Part shown: positions 54,701 to 64,000 of the stretch, piece after piece
Position numbering within the stretch: position 1 is the stretch's first letter
Layout of the letters: each line of letters opens with the position of its first letter
Source: Daphnia pulex
Taxonomy: Eukaryota; Arthropoda; Branchiopoda; Diplostraca; Daphniidae
Assembly (NCBI RefSeq): GCF_021134715.1
Contig: NC_060025.1
Span: 3,720,001-3,784,000, forward strand
Direction: 5' to 3'
DNA: 64,000 nt
Notes under the pieces: model-generated
Seen by the model: only the letters and a program-made list of their open reading frames with translations
What the model was told of the DNA's origin: nothing
Databases searched by the model: none
Made by a program: the position numbers and the translations under genes

Positions 54701-57700
54701 GCGTTATTCAAGTGAGATTGATTGTATTCACAGTTAAATAACAATTTTGTTTTGTCTTAACCAAATTATTTATGGTATTTGTATTACCTTGGCCATTAAT
54801 TGTAGTAGCAACACTAGAAGCAGTCGAACTTATTTCCAGGTTTGAACAGGAACAGATTGCAGGAGGAATGTTTCTTATTACTAGATTAAATTGTTAGAGA
54901 AAACACGTCATCGTTTTACTGAAAACTCAGACAGGCAAATTTTTTGAATTATATTCACTTACTAGCCGCCGCCGTTGTGCGTTCTGCATTCGTAAGTAAA
55001 TAAAAATTCGAAATTGAATTAATTATATGCGTAATTCAAGTGAGATTGATTGCATTCAAAGTTAATAACAATTTGTAATTTATTACCATATTTTTACAAA
55101 TTACTTTTAATAGCCTTATTTTACGAAATGATTTACCTTTCGGTTCTACAACGATAGTTGTAAGCCCACTAGTAGGAGCAGCTGTAGTTGTCGGATTGGT
55201 GGTAGTCAACGGATTGGCGGTAGTCGACGGATTGGCGTTAGTCGGCGGATTGTTTGTAGTCGACGGAGCTGTAGGTTGAAAAGCAGGAATTTCTCCGCTT
55301 TCTTCAAAAATAATTCTACGACTTTTGACGCTATTTTGCATTAAGATGGACTCTTTGAAAAATTTAAGAAAATAAATTTTTTAAACTTCAACGAACGGAA
55401 TAACTTTTTGTCTTAACTATAATATTTATGGTATATGTATTACCTTGGCCACTAATTGTAGTAGCAACACTAGAAGCAGTCGAAATTATTTCCAGGTTTG
55501 AACAGGAACAGGTTTCAGGAGGAATGCTTCTTATTACTAGATTAAATTGATAGAGAAAACACGTAATCGTTTTACTGAAAACTCAGACAGGTAAATTATT
55601 TGAATTATATACACTTACTAGCCGCCACCGTTGTGCGTTCTGCATTCGTAAGTAAATACAAATTTGAAATTGAATTAATTATATGTGTTATTCAAGTGAG
55701 ATTGATTGCATTCACAGTTAAATAAAAATTATGTTTTGTCTCAACCAAATTATTTATGGTATTTGTATTACCTTGGCCACTAATTGTAGTAGCAACACTG
55801 GAAGCCGTCGAACTTATTTCCAGGTTTGAACAGGAACAGGTTCCAGGAGGAATGTTTCTTACTACTAGATTTAATTGTTAGAGAAAACACGTCTTCGTTT
55901 TACTGAAACTCAGACAGGTAAATTATTAGAATTACATACACTTACTAGCCGCCACCGTTGTGCGTTCTGCATTCGTACATCAATAAAAATTTGTAATTTA
56001 AATAAAAATATGCGTAATTCAAGTGAGATTAATAGCATTCACAGTTAAAAAACAATTTGTAATTTATATATTTTTTTTTATTACTTTTAATAGCCTTATT
56101 TTACGAAATGATTTACCTTTCGGTCCTACAACCATAGTTGTAAACCCAGTAGTAGTATCGGCTGTAGTCGACGGATATGCGATGATCGACGAATTGGCGG
56201 TGGTCGAAGGATTCACGGTGGTCGAAGGATTGGCTGCGGTCGACAGATTGGCGATGGTCGACGGATTGGCTGCAGCCGACAGATCGGCAGTGGTCGACGG
56301 ATTGGCGGTGGTCGATGGATTTGCGGTGGTTGACGGATTGGCGGTGGTCGACGGATTAGCAGTGGTCGACGGACTTACGATGGTCAACAAATTGGCGGTG
56401 GTAGATGGATTTGCGGTGGTCGACGGACTGGCGATGGTCAACGGATTGGCGATGGTCGACGGATTGGTTGTGGTCGACGGACTGGCGATGGTCGACGGAT
56501 TGGCGGTGGTCGACGGATTGGCTGCAGTTGAAGGATTGGCAGTGGTCGACGGATTGGCTGCAGTCGACGGAGTGGCGATGGTCGACGGATTGGCTGCAAT
56601 CGACGGATTGGCGGTGGTCGACGGATTGGCGGTGGTCGATGGATTGGCTGTGATTGACGGATTGGCGGGGGTCGACGGATTGATGGTGGTCGACGGGTTG
56701 GCGGTGGTCGACGGGTTGGCGGTGGTCGATGGATTGGCGGTGGTCGACGGACTGGTGATGGTCGACGGACTTGCGATGGTCGACGGATTGTTGATGGTCG
56801 ACGGATTGTCGGTGGTCGACGGATCGGCGATGGTCGACAGACTGAATGTAGTCGGTGGATTGGATGTAGGCCTAGTCGACGGATTTTCATTAGTTACCGG
56901 AGAAATTGAAGCCTCTGTAGCAATTTTAGTAGATCTTCGCTTTTTTACGCAATTTTCCCTTAGGATGGACTCTGTCAATTTTTAAAAACTTTAACGTACC
57001 GACCAAATTATTATTCGTATATGTCTTACCAATGACCGCAATTTCCCTGGAAACAGTAGTATGCCCAATAGGATCAGTTGAACTAATTTCCACGACTAGG
57101 CCTATATTAAATTGTTAAAGAAAACACGTTATCGTTTAACTGAGAATTCAGAATGTTAAATTATACATGCCGCCCTAGTATTATAGGTTTTGCATTTGTT
57201 GGTCAATAAAATTCAAAAAGAATGGATTGTATGTAAATTAAATAAAGCTAGAGAAATTTTTTAGCTTCATATGCAGGTCTTTAAAATAGAATTGCCCCTG
57301 CAACTATACACCTGGTTCTACTTCAATTGTTTCTACTTTCTACGCCGACGACAGTTTGTCGACATGATTAATATTTACTAATACTACCTCCCATTAAAAT
57401 AAAATTGCTTACCTTCAGCAGAAAGAGCTGCAGCCATTGGAGAGAAATAAAAATATATTTAATTATTCTTGAGTTTTTTTTTTAATCTTTAATATTAATA
57501 TTAGTACTTACCGCAAGCTGAAGCCGTAATGGCTGCACTCGTAATTGATGAAAAATTTACGAATAATTTTTTTGTTTAAAATATCTGAAGTAGAAATATA
57601 TTAAAAAAAATTATCACTTACCTGTAGCTGTAGTAAATGAAAAGGTACCAGCGTCATGGAACGGACTGGCGATGGTCGACAGATTGGCTGCTGTCGATGG

Positions 57701-59490
57701 ACTGTGGATGGTCGACGGACTGGCGATGGTCGACGGATTGGCGATGGTCGACGGATTGGTTGTGGTCGACGGATTGGCGGTGGTCGACGGATTGGCGGTG
57801 GTCCATGGATTGGTGGGGGTCCACGGATTGAAAGTGGACGACGGACTGGCGATGGTCGACGGATTGGCGGTGGTCGACGGATTGGCTGCAGTTGACGGAT
57901 TGGCAGTGGTCGACGGATTGGCGGTGGTCGACGGATTGGCTGCAGTCGACGGACTGGCGATGGTCGACGAATTGGTTGCGGTCGACGGATTGGCGGTGGT
58001 CGATGGATTGGTGGTGGTCGAAGGATGTGCGGCCGTCGACTTATTGTCGATGGTTGACGGACTGGTGACGGTCGACGGGTTGGTGGTGGTCGATGGATTG
58101 GTGATGGTCGACGGATTGGCGATGGTCGACGGAGTGGCGATGGTCGACGGACTGGCGATGGTCGACGGATTGGCGATGGTCGACGGATTGGTTGTGGTCG
58201 ACGGATTGGTGGTGGTCGACGGATTGGCGGTGGTCGCCGGATTGGCTGCAGTTGACGGATTGGCATTGGTCGACGGACTGGCGATGGTCGACGGATTGGC
58301 TGCAGTCGACGGACTGGCGGTGGTCGACGGATTGGCGGTGGTCGATGGATTGGCTGTGATCGACGGATTGGCGGGTGTCGACGGATTGGTGGTGGTCGAC
58401 GGATTGGTGGTGGTCGACGGATTGGCTGCAGTCGACGGATTGGGGGTGGTCGACGGATGTGCGGCCGTCGACGGACTGGTGATGGTCGACGGGTTGGCGG
58501 TGGTCAACGGGTTGGCGGTGGTCGATGGATTAGCGGTGGTCGACGGACTGGTGATAGTCGACGATCTTCGCTTTTTTTCGCATTTTTCCCTTAGGATGGA
58601 CTCTGTCAATTTTTAAAAACTTTTACGTACCGACCAAATTATTTATTCGTATATGTCTTACCAATGACCGCAATTTCCCTGGAAACAGTAGTATGCCCAA
58701 TAGAATCAGTTGAACTAATTTTCGCGACTATGCCTATATTAAATTGTTAAAGAAAACACGTTATCGTTTAGTTGAAAATTCAGAATGTTAAATTATACAT
58801 GCCGCCCTAGTATTATTAGGTTTTGCATTAGTTGGTCAATAAAATTCTAAAAGAATGCATTGTATGTAAATTAAATAAAGCTAGAGAAATTTTTTAGCTT
58901 CATATGCAGGTCTTTAAAATAGAATTGCCCCTGCAACTATACACCTGGTTCTACTTCAATTGTTTCTACTTTCTACGACGACGACAGTTTGTCGACATGA
59001 TTAATATTTACTAATACTACCTACAATTAAAATAAAATTGCTTACCTTCAGCAGAAATAGCTGCAACATTTGGAGAGAAATAAAAATATATTTAATTATT
59101 CTTGAATTTTTTCTTTAATCTTTAATATTAATTTTAGTACTTACCGCAAGCTGAAGCCGTAGTGGCTGCACTCGTAATTGATGAAAAATGTACGAATAAA
59201 TTTTTTGTTTAAAATATCTGACGTAGAAATATATAAAAAAATTTTATCACTTACCTGTAGCTGTAGTAAATGAAAAGGTACCTGCGCATAGTAAACATTT
59301 TCGAGAGTGTGAATTTGATTTAATTTTGTAAATTATTCTGCATACCATCAGTTTTTCCAGTAACGCAAGATAAAAAGCAAATATAGACGAAGAATACGCA
59401 GTAATAAATCTTCTAACAAAATAATAAAGATAACAAAACAAAATAAAATGAAAAATTTTATGCAACCGAATTTGTTACCATTTTTCCCAT
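48741..59490 (-). CDS. secreted Ser/Thr/Pro-rich mucin-like protein with coiled coil and C-terminal C1q domain
   Basis: Reconstructed as 46 exons and about 1,849 residues, all GT-AG. Exons 1-2 encode MGKM plus a hydrophobic core (KIYYCVFFVYICFLSCVTG), a signal peptide with a normal cleavage region. A mucin-like body follows, made of tandem small modules (ERTTAAAI; IRSIPPETCSC…TISGQ; ESILGQNSVKSRR…VVGPK) and two long PSTTAN-repeat exons. Near the end a charged heptad-rich stretch (EVNELGKSLD…VREVEEQ-like, exon 49546-49075) forms a coiled coil leading into a C1q domain with VFTVPFHGIYHFYFTG and SFGGFLI. C1q domains trimerise and bind ligands extracellularly; coiled-coil-C1q proteins act as lectin-like or structural secreted proteins. 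Dense Ser/Thr/Pro suggests heavy O-glycosylation. The exact splice combination used in vivo is unknown. Confidence 0.85.
50326..56116 (-). repeat. 953-bp higher-order tandem repeat of exon groups
   Basis: P exons start (lower edge) at 50326, 51327, 52279, 53232, 54185, 55137 and 56117. The spacings are 1001, 952, 953, 953, 952 and 980 bp. Each unit, in transcript order, is P, M, S-b (IRNIPPGICSC…TINGQ), M, S-a (IRSIPPETCSC…TISGQ). Introns repeat along with exons, and the central units differ at only a few positions by eye. This is the pattern of recent unequal crossing-over. Confidence 0.95.
56160..56880 (-). repeat. coding minisatellite in the 855-nt exon
   Basis: About 40 degenerate copies of an 18-bp unit. 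On the coding (minus) strand each encodes NPSTTA-like hexapeptides (variants NPSTIA, SPSTTA, NPSTAA). The unique ends of the exon (ESILRENCVKKRR at the start, VVGPK at the end) match those of the short P exons, so this is an expanded P exon. Confidence 0.95.
57030..59281 (-). repeat. 1,633-bp segmental duplication of exon group
   Basis: The 57000-57650 segment is repeated at 58615-59285 with an offset of 1632-1633 bp. It includes the 66-, 15- and 21-nt exons, their introns and the GTFSFTTATG-coding exon end. Differences are few. In the upstream copy the last piece is a 27-nt stand-alone exon; in the downstream copy it forms the 3' end of the 981-nt exon. Confidence 0.9.
57660..58563 (-). repeat. 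coding minisatellite in the 981-nt exon
   Basis: About 50 copies of the same 18-bp NPSTTA unit as in the 855-nt exon, with occasional HPST, NKST and NPWT variants. The exon ends with the GTFSFTTATG segment. Both strands are open through the whole array because the unit contains no stop in either orientation. Confidence 0.95.
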
Positions 59491-59534
59491 GTTGATTTCA
59501 ACGAAAGCTTGGCTAACACTCAAAATATTTGTTA

Positions 59535-59542
59535 TTTTTATA
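59535..59542 (-). promoter_or_regulatory. TATA-like element of the mucin-C1q gene
   Basis: TATAAAAA on the minus strand, about 45 bp before the start codon at 59490-59488. If used it implies a very short 5' UTR of roughly 15-20 nt. Confidence 0.35.
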
Positions 59543-61024
59543 TTAAAAGCACTGTTTTTTAAATCAACCAGCAATGGCAAAACAACACCAACAATGACAA
59601 AACAACATCAGTTATTCACTTAGCTTATGCCAGGGACGGTTTTTTTTTAGCCAATTACAATAAAACAACGCAAATTCATAGAACTAGATATAACTGGTGA
59701 TCGTACCTGATTTCCGCCTTCCCACCCCTGCTCCGTTCCATGACGTAATTGGGGTTTTGGGTTTACACAGCAATCTGCCTGTTACATGATAACCGATGTT
59801 GATGCACAGGCACGCACCACTATTTACGCCTCTTCGTATTAGTTCGTTTCAACATTTCTCTCCATTTCGTTGTACCTTTACACTCACCAATTTGTAAAAA
59901 CAAAGCAATCGCCTGTGGTGATATATACGAAGAATCCCGCTTTATAATTTGTTTTTCAAATAAAATAAAATAATAAATAATTTTTCCCTGTATACTAATG
60001 AGCTTCAATTTTTTCTTAATAAATATAATACCACACAATCAACAGCGGTGCCATCACTCTGACACCGTATCTCCTGCAAAAAGTCAAGATATTGAGAGAA
60101 AGCGACAAGAAGAGGCGGAAAGTGGCTCTATTCCTTCAATTTCTTTGGCTGCTGGGCATATTCATTGGAAAAGACAAACAAAAACCACATAGAGTCGCTG
60201 AACTCATCTGAAAAACACAAAATCAAATAATTCCAGGAGGCGAAAAGAAGAAAAAATCAAGCAATAAAAAATTGATGGCGTGGTCTGCTTTCAGTTCATT
60301 GGGAATGTGAGTGCTGGGACGTGACAACATGGGTTACACATCTCACTGTATCACACGAACGTGGGCCACAACTGACACCCGAACCCCCAAGGCTTGATGA
60401 ACAAATCGCGGCATTGGCCCACCCATGCAATGAAACAAATGATTTTGATTCAGCCAAAGAATTAAATTAAACTTAATTTCACTCACGTAACATACGGCAT
60501 CAGGGACCCAGGGTGGTGGGGCGTGATCGGGGCACCTTCTCAAAGCAAATTTCTAAACTTTAAACCCAAATTTCCCTACGCATTGCCCATACTTTTCAAC
60601 CGTGTAGAGACTTAAATTAACAAATGTATAAATTTAAAATAAAATAAAAACTAAATTAAAAAGTAAATTATTACCATCGTATCTGTATCTACCCGTACGA
60701 AAATGATAGCAAGTTACCAAGCAGTAACTTTCTTGCTGTCTACTGTCATGCTTGCTAGTTGCATGAAAGTTTTTTCCTTATAAGGGTTTTCTCTCAAACA
60801 TACTAGTCCCTTACTGCTATGGGGTTATTAGTTTTAAACTAGCATGAACTCACTTCCGTCAGAGGAATATATAAAACAGATTACCGCGCGTACCCTTCCT
60901 AGCTCGAGCTAGCAAGCTTCACTTGCTTTACCCCTCCTAGCTAGTAATTAGCATGCTTCACTTGTTTATGTTAGCTAGTGTCACACTTATTAGTTATTTT
61001 TATGCTCTGAATTTTTATATTATT

Positions 61025-61088
61025 GGGTCACCCATCCAAGTACTGTTGGCTGTTCCGATGGCTGCTTCTGCTGATATAGTGGGATGCT
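61025..61088 (-). repeat. 5S-rRNA-like fragment (5S-derived SINE or pseudogene)
   Basis: On the minus strand the block ends AGTACTTGGATGGGTGACC, the near-invariant 3' internal part of eukaryotic 5S rRNA. It is preceded by a diverged but alignable GAAGCAGCCATCGGAAC-type segment. The 5' part of 5S is missing, so it is not a functional rRNA gene. Confidence 0.6.
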
Positions 61089-61751
61089 GCTGCTGCTGAT
61101 GTGGCACTCTAAATTTTTTATTACTTAAATATTTCAAGACCTAAAATAATTTTAGTTTGTCTGTCATATTTTGAGTTATAGTAAGAAATTTCATCACCAC
61201 AAGATGGAACAATTAAATGAAATAAAGCACCTTTAATAAAAGATGCATTATACTTGTATATATCTAAATAAAACAAATTTTTTTTGCCGCTATTGGAATT
61301 TAACCAATTAGTTTGCTTAATTAATAGCTGAAGAAATCTTTGTACAGAGTGTACTTTTTTAAAATACGCCTATGAATGAGCTAATGCATTAAAATTTAAT
61401 ACTAACTTTATTTAATCACAAAATAATAGTAGCCTTTATATGATACATAGGGATTTATCTTCTTATTTATATGGATTTATATTTTCAGCATATGCTATTT
61501 TAATTGAAAAAGAAAGTATCATATGAGGAGAGAGGGAGAGAGAAAATAGGTTTAATGCCGTATAACGCACTAGCTGAATAAAAACTTGTTAAAACAAGTC
61601 AGTAGCATGTCCGTTTTTGCTTATCGGACCCCTTTTGTATAAAGAAACGTATTGACCTTACAGGTAATAACAAGCCGCATGCTTGTATTTTATATACAGG
61701 TCCGTGCGAACAAGTAAAAAGCTAGCTCTAGCTAGTATTAAACCCCGTCTC

Positions 61752-61802
61752 GTTCATATTCGTAACGCGCTAGTCAGTTACTAGCGCGTTACGAATATGA
61801 AC
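61752..61802. repeat. perfect 23-bp hairpin
   Basis: Arms 61752-61774 and 61780-61802 are exact inverse complements (core CGTAACGCGCTAGT) with a 5-nt loop CAGTT. There is no coding context and no T-run directly after it. It lies in the CTAGC-rich tract, so it may be the fused ends of a foldback element. Confidence 0.9.
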
Positions 61803-63594
61803 CCCCAAGTCAGTGAAAAACTAACTATCTACGGATATATTGCATAGTCGTTTTTTACTTGCTGGGACATTACTAGTAAGTGCTATCTAGATCCCTACGC
61901 CAGCTGCTTAATTTTTCGTAAGGGTATACTGTTTTACAGACGTTTCAATCGACTCTTTCCATCTCTTCACATCTTTAGCGCTAGATGGCAGGAATTTCTC
62001 GTAGCAGTAGGAGGAACTGGAGGATGGGAATAGAGGGGAGCTCGGAAAACCGTATCGCGGCCCAAGGGAAAATTTTCTTATGGAGCTGACTGACCTCCCG
62101 CACGAAATATTCAGCTAAGAGGTCTAGCTTTAATTTCGAAATTGCTAGCTTTAGCTCATATTTCTGCAAGCTAAAGAAAAGATAGCTTCCCGCTAGCTTT
62201 ATTTTAGCGCTTAATATAAGAGCTCCTTCATCTTTAGTTGGTAGGCAGCTAGGTTTAGCATTGTTTCATTGGGCTATACCTTTTAACGCTATCAAAGGCT
62301 TTATTTTAGCTTTAATTTTTAAAGCTAAATTATTGTAGGTAATTTTGTTTGCTATGATTGGTAAGGTTTAGCCAAGTTTTAGCATTTTTTTATTTTTGCA
62401 CTGTTTTTTAACGCCAGTGGAAACCTATATATTAGCTATTACTTTTTTGCTAAGTGTTTGGCTTATTTTTATAAAATGTCTATTAGCTGGTATTTGGGTG
62501 GGTTTAGCATTTTTTTTACATCGGCTCATAAATAAAATAATAAATCTCATCAGCCATGGAGGTGCTGCTGATGGAATTATCCGCGATAGTTCGTTTTTCT
62601 CTTTAATTTATTTCGTCCTTTTTATTATCAGTTTAATTGAGTATCTGTGCCCCAAAGTTTCATTAATATTAAATTATATCCGTTCATGCAATACGAAGGT
62701 CGTGATTTTGTTATATTTTCATTATTTCTTTTTGTATCTGTTGGTGGTGGCCGTGAATAATTATTACGAAATAATAAACATTTTCAAAATATATATTTTG
62801 AATTAAATTGATGAAATAATAAAATCGTTTAAAATAAAAATGTTTAGGAAATATTATTATTAGCGATGACCATCATTATTTTGATTAGGTGATTGGCAAA
62901 TGGCAACACTGTTTTTTGTTAATCGAAAAATTCAGCTTGTCCAAATTCTGTTACATCTGACTAATGAATAATGAATTAATACATAGATTATGATTCTCAG
63001 AAAATAGAAAATTTCTCTCATAGTCTCATTCCTTATATTTAATAATAGCCCTCCACCATAAGCACGTAAGCTGAAATTCAGAAGAGGCTTTTTTAGGCGG
63101 GAAGTAGTTGTCTGCTACCATATCCGTCATGGCGTCATGCAGTTTAACTGATGGCAGTGCTTTCTGCTTGAAGACGGTGTGACAAAGTCTCGCTTATTTC
63201 TTTCGTAAAATCATTTCATATTTAGTTTATTGCACTTTTATTCTTAGTCTTAAAATGGAAAAGGATTCCCTGTTTTTTTTTTCTTTTTGAAATTTGTGAA
63301 ACAAAAATGTTGGGAATTGGAACAAGTGAATCAATAACTATTCACAGAAATTTCCAAGCTAAATTGCAGAAAGACAAACTCAAGTTCGTCGAAAAAGCAA
63401 GAAATTGGTGTGAGGTATGATTTATATTTATCCTTGTAAAAAATTGAATGGTATACTTGAAAATGTTTTTCTTTAGTTGGCCTAGTGAAGGTTGTGAATT
63501 GTCAAGTCGACCAAAGAGAGGCATCAGTACATCTAAAGAGAATTATAGCACGACAACTCTGAAAGTAATCATTCTCAACTTCAGTGTTAATGTA

Positions 63595-64000
63595 CAGTAT
63601 CCTGCAAAAAAATCCGAACAGCGATTTTTTTCCTAACAGCCACCTATCAATATTGCGGGGAACTGTTTTTGGCTTTTAACCCAAATTTGGGGGGCAAGGA
63701 AGAAAGCGAAAGGTGGGAAGAAAGAGACCCCCTCCCTCCGAAATAAAAAAATGTGAATGAAACCAGACAGGCTGTCTTGAATAGCCTTAGGCTCACTGTC
63801 AATTTTTGGACAAGTGACAAGAAAACCCAAAAGCTACCATATCTTGCAACAAAGCGGGAAAAATTGAAAGGAATCGCCTTAAGTCACTTGTCCAATAATC
63901 GGCAATGAGCTTAAGTTGGTTAAATCAATTTTTCGCGCCATGAAAATTTCAGAAAGCCTGTCTGTTTTCATTTGTATATTTTTTGGAGGGGGGAAGAGGA
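63595..64000. mobile_element. left part of a Tc1-like repeat, cut by the window end
   Basis: It begins after TA at 63593-63594 with CAGTATCCTGCAAAAAAATC, a Tc1/mariner-like terminus. It shares an ordered block with 47741-47980. Inside it TGGACAAGTGAC (63808-63819) is answered by GTCACTTGTCCA (63882-63893), and GACAGGCTGTCT near 63766 is partly answered near 63955, so the interior folds back. The right end lies beyond the window. Confidence 0.55.

Larger units (their letters stand above)
48741..59490 (-). other. exon map of the mucin-C1q gene
   Basis: In transcript order: 59490-59479, 59412-59346, 59281-59255 (27 nt), 59165-59145 (21), 59060-59046 (15), 58727-58662 (66), 58602-57622 (981), 57532-57512 (21), 57427-57413 (15), 57095-57030 (66), 56971-56117 (855). 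Then 21-nt exons M at 55966-55946, 55639-55619, 54983-54963, 54655-54635, 54030-54010, 53702-53682, 53077-53057, 52759-52739, 52125-52105, 51797-51777, 51172-51152, 50844-50824, 50172-50152. 93-nt exons S at 55864-55772, 55536-55444, 54880-54788, 54552-54460, 53927-53835, 53599-53507, 52974-52882, 52646-52554, 52022-51930, 51694-51602, 51069-50977, 50747-50655, and a 54-nt version 50069-50016. P exons: 55352-55137 (216), 54346-54185, 53393-53232, 52440-52279, 51488-51327 (162 each), 50541-50326 (216), 49896-49751 (146). C1q part: 49546-49075, 49003-48741. Confidence 0.8.
59543..63592. other. AT-rich intergenic region
   Basis: No gene is supported. A minus-strand segment near 60560-60340 has two short open pieces around a GTGAGT donor, but no recognisable protein. 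The section 60700-62400 is strongly enriched in CTAGC/AGCTAG words and holds the hairpin and the 5S-like fragment listed separately. A hydrophobic frame at 62396-62806 has no Met codon and is not annotated. Confidence 0.4.

Noticed and set aside
50000..56000. CRISPR-like regular spacing of repeats
   Set aside because: The units are about 950 bp, contain introns and exons, and the sequence is eukaryotic; there are no short direct repeats with unique spacers.
56023..56985. 320-codon + strand ORF of VVDGLA repeats
   Set aside because: It is the antisense of the coding minisatellite. The minus strand has matching splice sites, exon ends shared with other P exons and correct phase; the + strand is open only because the 18-bp unit lacks stops in both directions.
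57672..58616. 314-codon + strand ORF of VVDGLA repeats
   Set aside because: Same reason: antisense shadow of the 981-nt minus-strand exon.
59247..59465. Continuous 72-codon minus-strand frame at the start of the mucin-C1q gene
   Set aside because: It begins at TTG and reads through two introns. Splicing 59490-59479 to 59412-59346 to 59281-59255 gives an ATG, a signal peptide and the right phase.
62396..62806. 136-codon hydrophobic frame
   Set aside because: No Met codon anywhere, very AT-rich, and hydrophobic composition expected from T-rich DNA; no motif or promoter.

Overview
The window is eukaryotic nuclear DNA from an arthropod. It has short GT-AG introns (mostly 60-100 bp), TCAGT-type initiators, AATAAA signals and many small TIR transposons. 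A branchiopod crustacean such as Daphnia fits best, but that assignment is inference from gene content and intron size, not from a search. Four protein-coding genes could be resolved exon by exon with all reading phases consistent.

Layout. At 1799-7573 (+) lies a secreted four-FAS1-domain adhesion protein with an N-terminal EMI module (TGFBI/periostin/midline-fasciclin type), with a hAT-like MITE in its first intron. About 6 kb of largely non-coding DNA follows. At 14527-16682 (+) is tryptophan 2,3-dioxygenase, with a clear TATA box and initiator. At 19143-33256 (+) is a complete reelin gene: 43 exons, about 3,486 codons, with signal peptide, reeler domain and reelin repeats. It lacks the EGF module of repeat 7 and the basic vertebrate C-terminal tail.

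From 33.4 to 48.1 kb the window is a transposon graveyard. It holds a 569-bp P-like MITE, a decayed pogo/CENP-B-type transposase, a 1.25-kb TIR element, and a decayed hAT transposase. A 1.2-kb TIR element with a PHD-finger ORF has inserted into that hAT gene. A Tc1-like foldback element and three tRNA-derived SINE heads complete the region.

The most unusual locus is a minus-strand gene at 59490-48741. It encodes a signal peptide, a long Ser/Thr/Pro-rich mucin-like region, a coiled coil and a C-terminal C1q domain. The reconstructed gene has 46 exons and about 1,849 codons. Every internal exon from exon 3 to the last mucin exon is symmetric (phase 1-1) apart from the junction into the coiled coil. 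Most of these exons are 21, 93 or 162/216 bp and sit in a near-identical 953-bp higher-order repeat. Two very long exons (981 and 855 bp) are coding minisatellites. Any exon can be skipped or duplicated without frame loss, which would let one locus produce many length variants of a secreted, C1q-oligomerised mucin.

The last 4.5 kb is AT-rich intergenic DNA with a 5S-rRNA-like fragment, a perfect 23-bp hairpin and the left end of another Tc1-like repeat cut by the window edge. The genes look functionally unrelated to each other; three of the four encode secreted or extracellular proteins.
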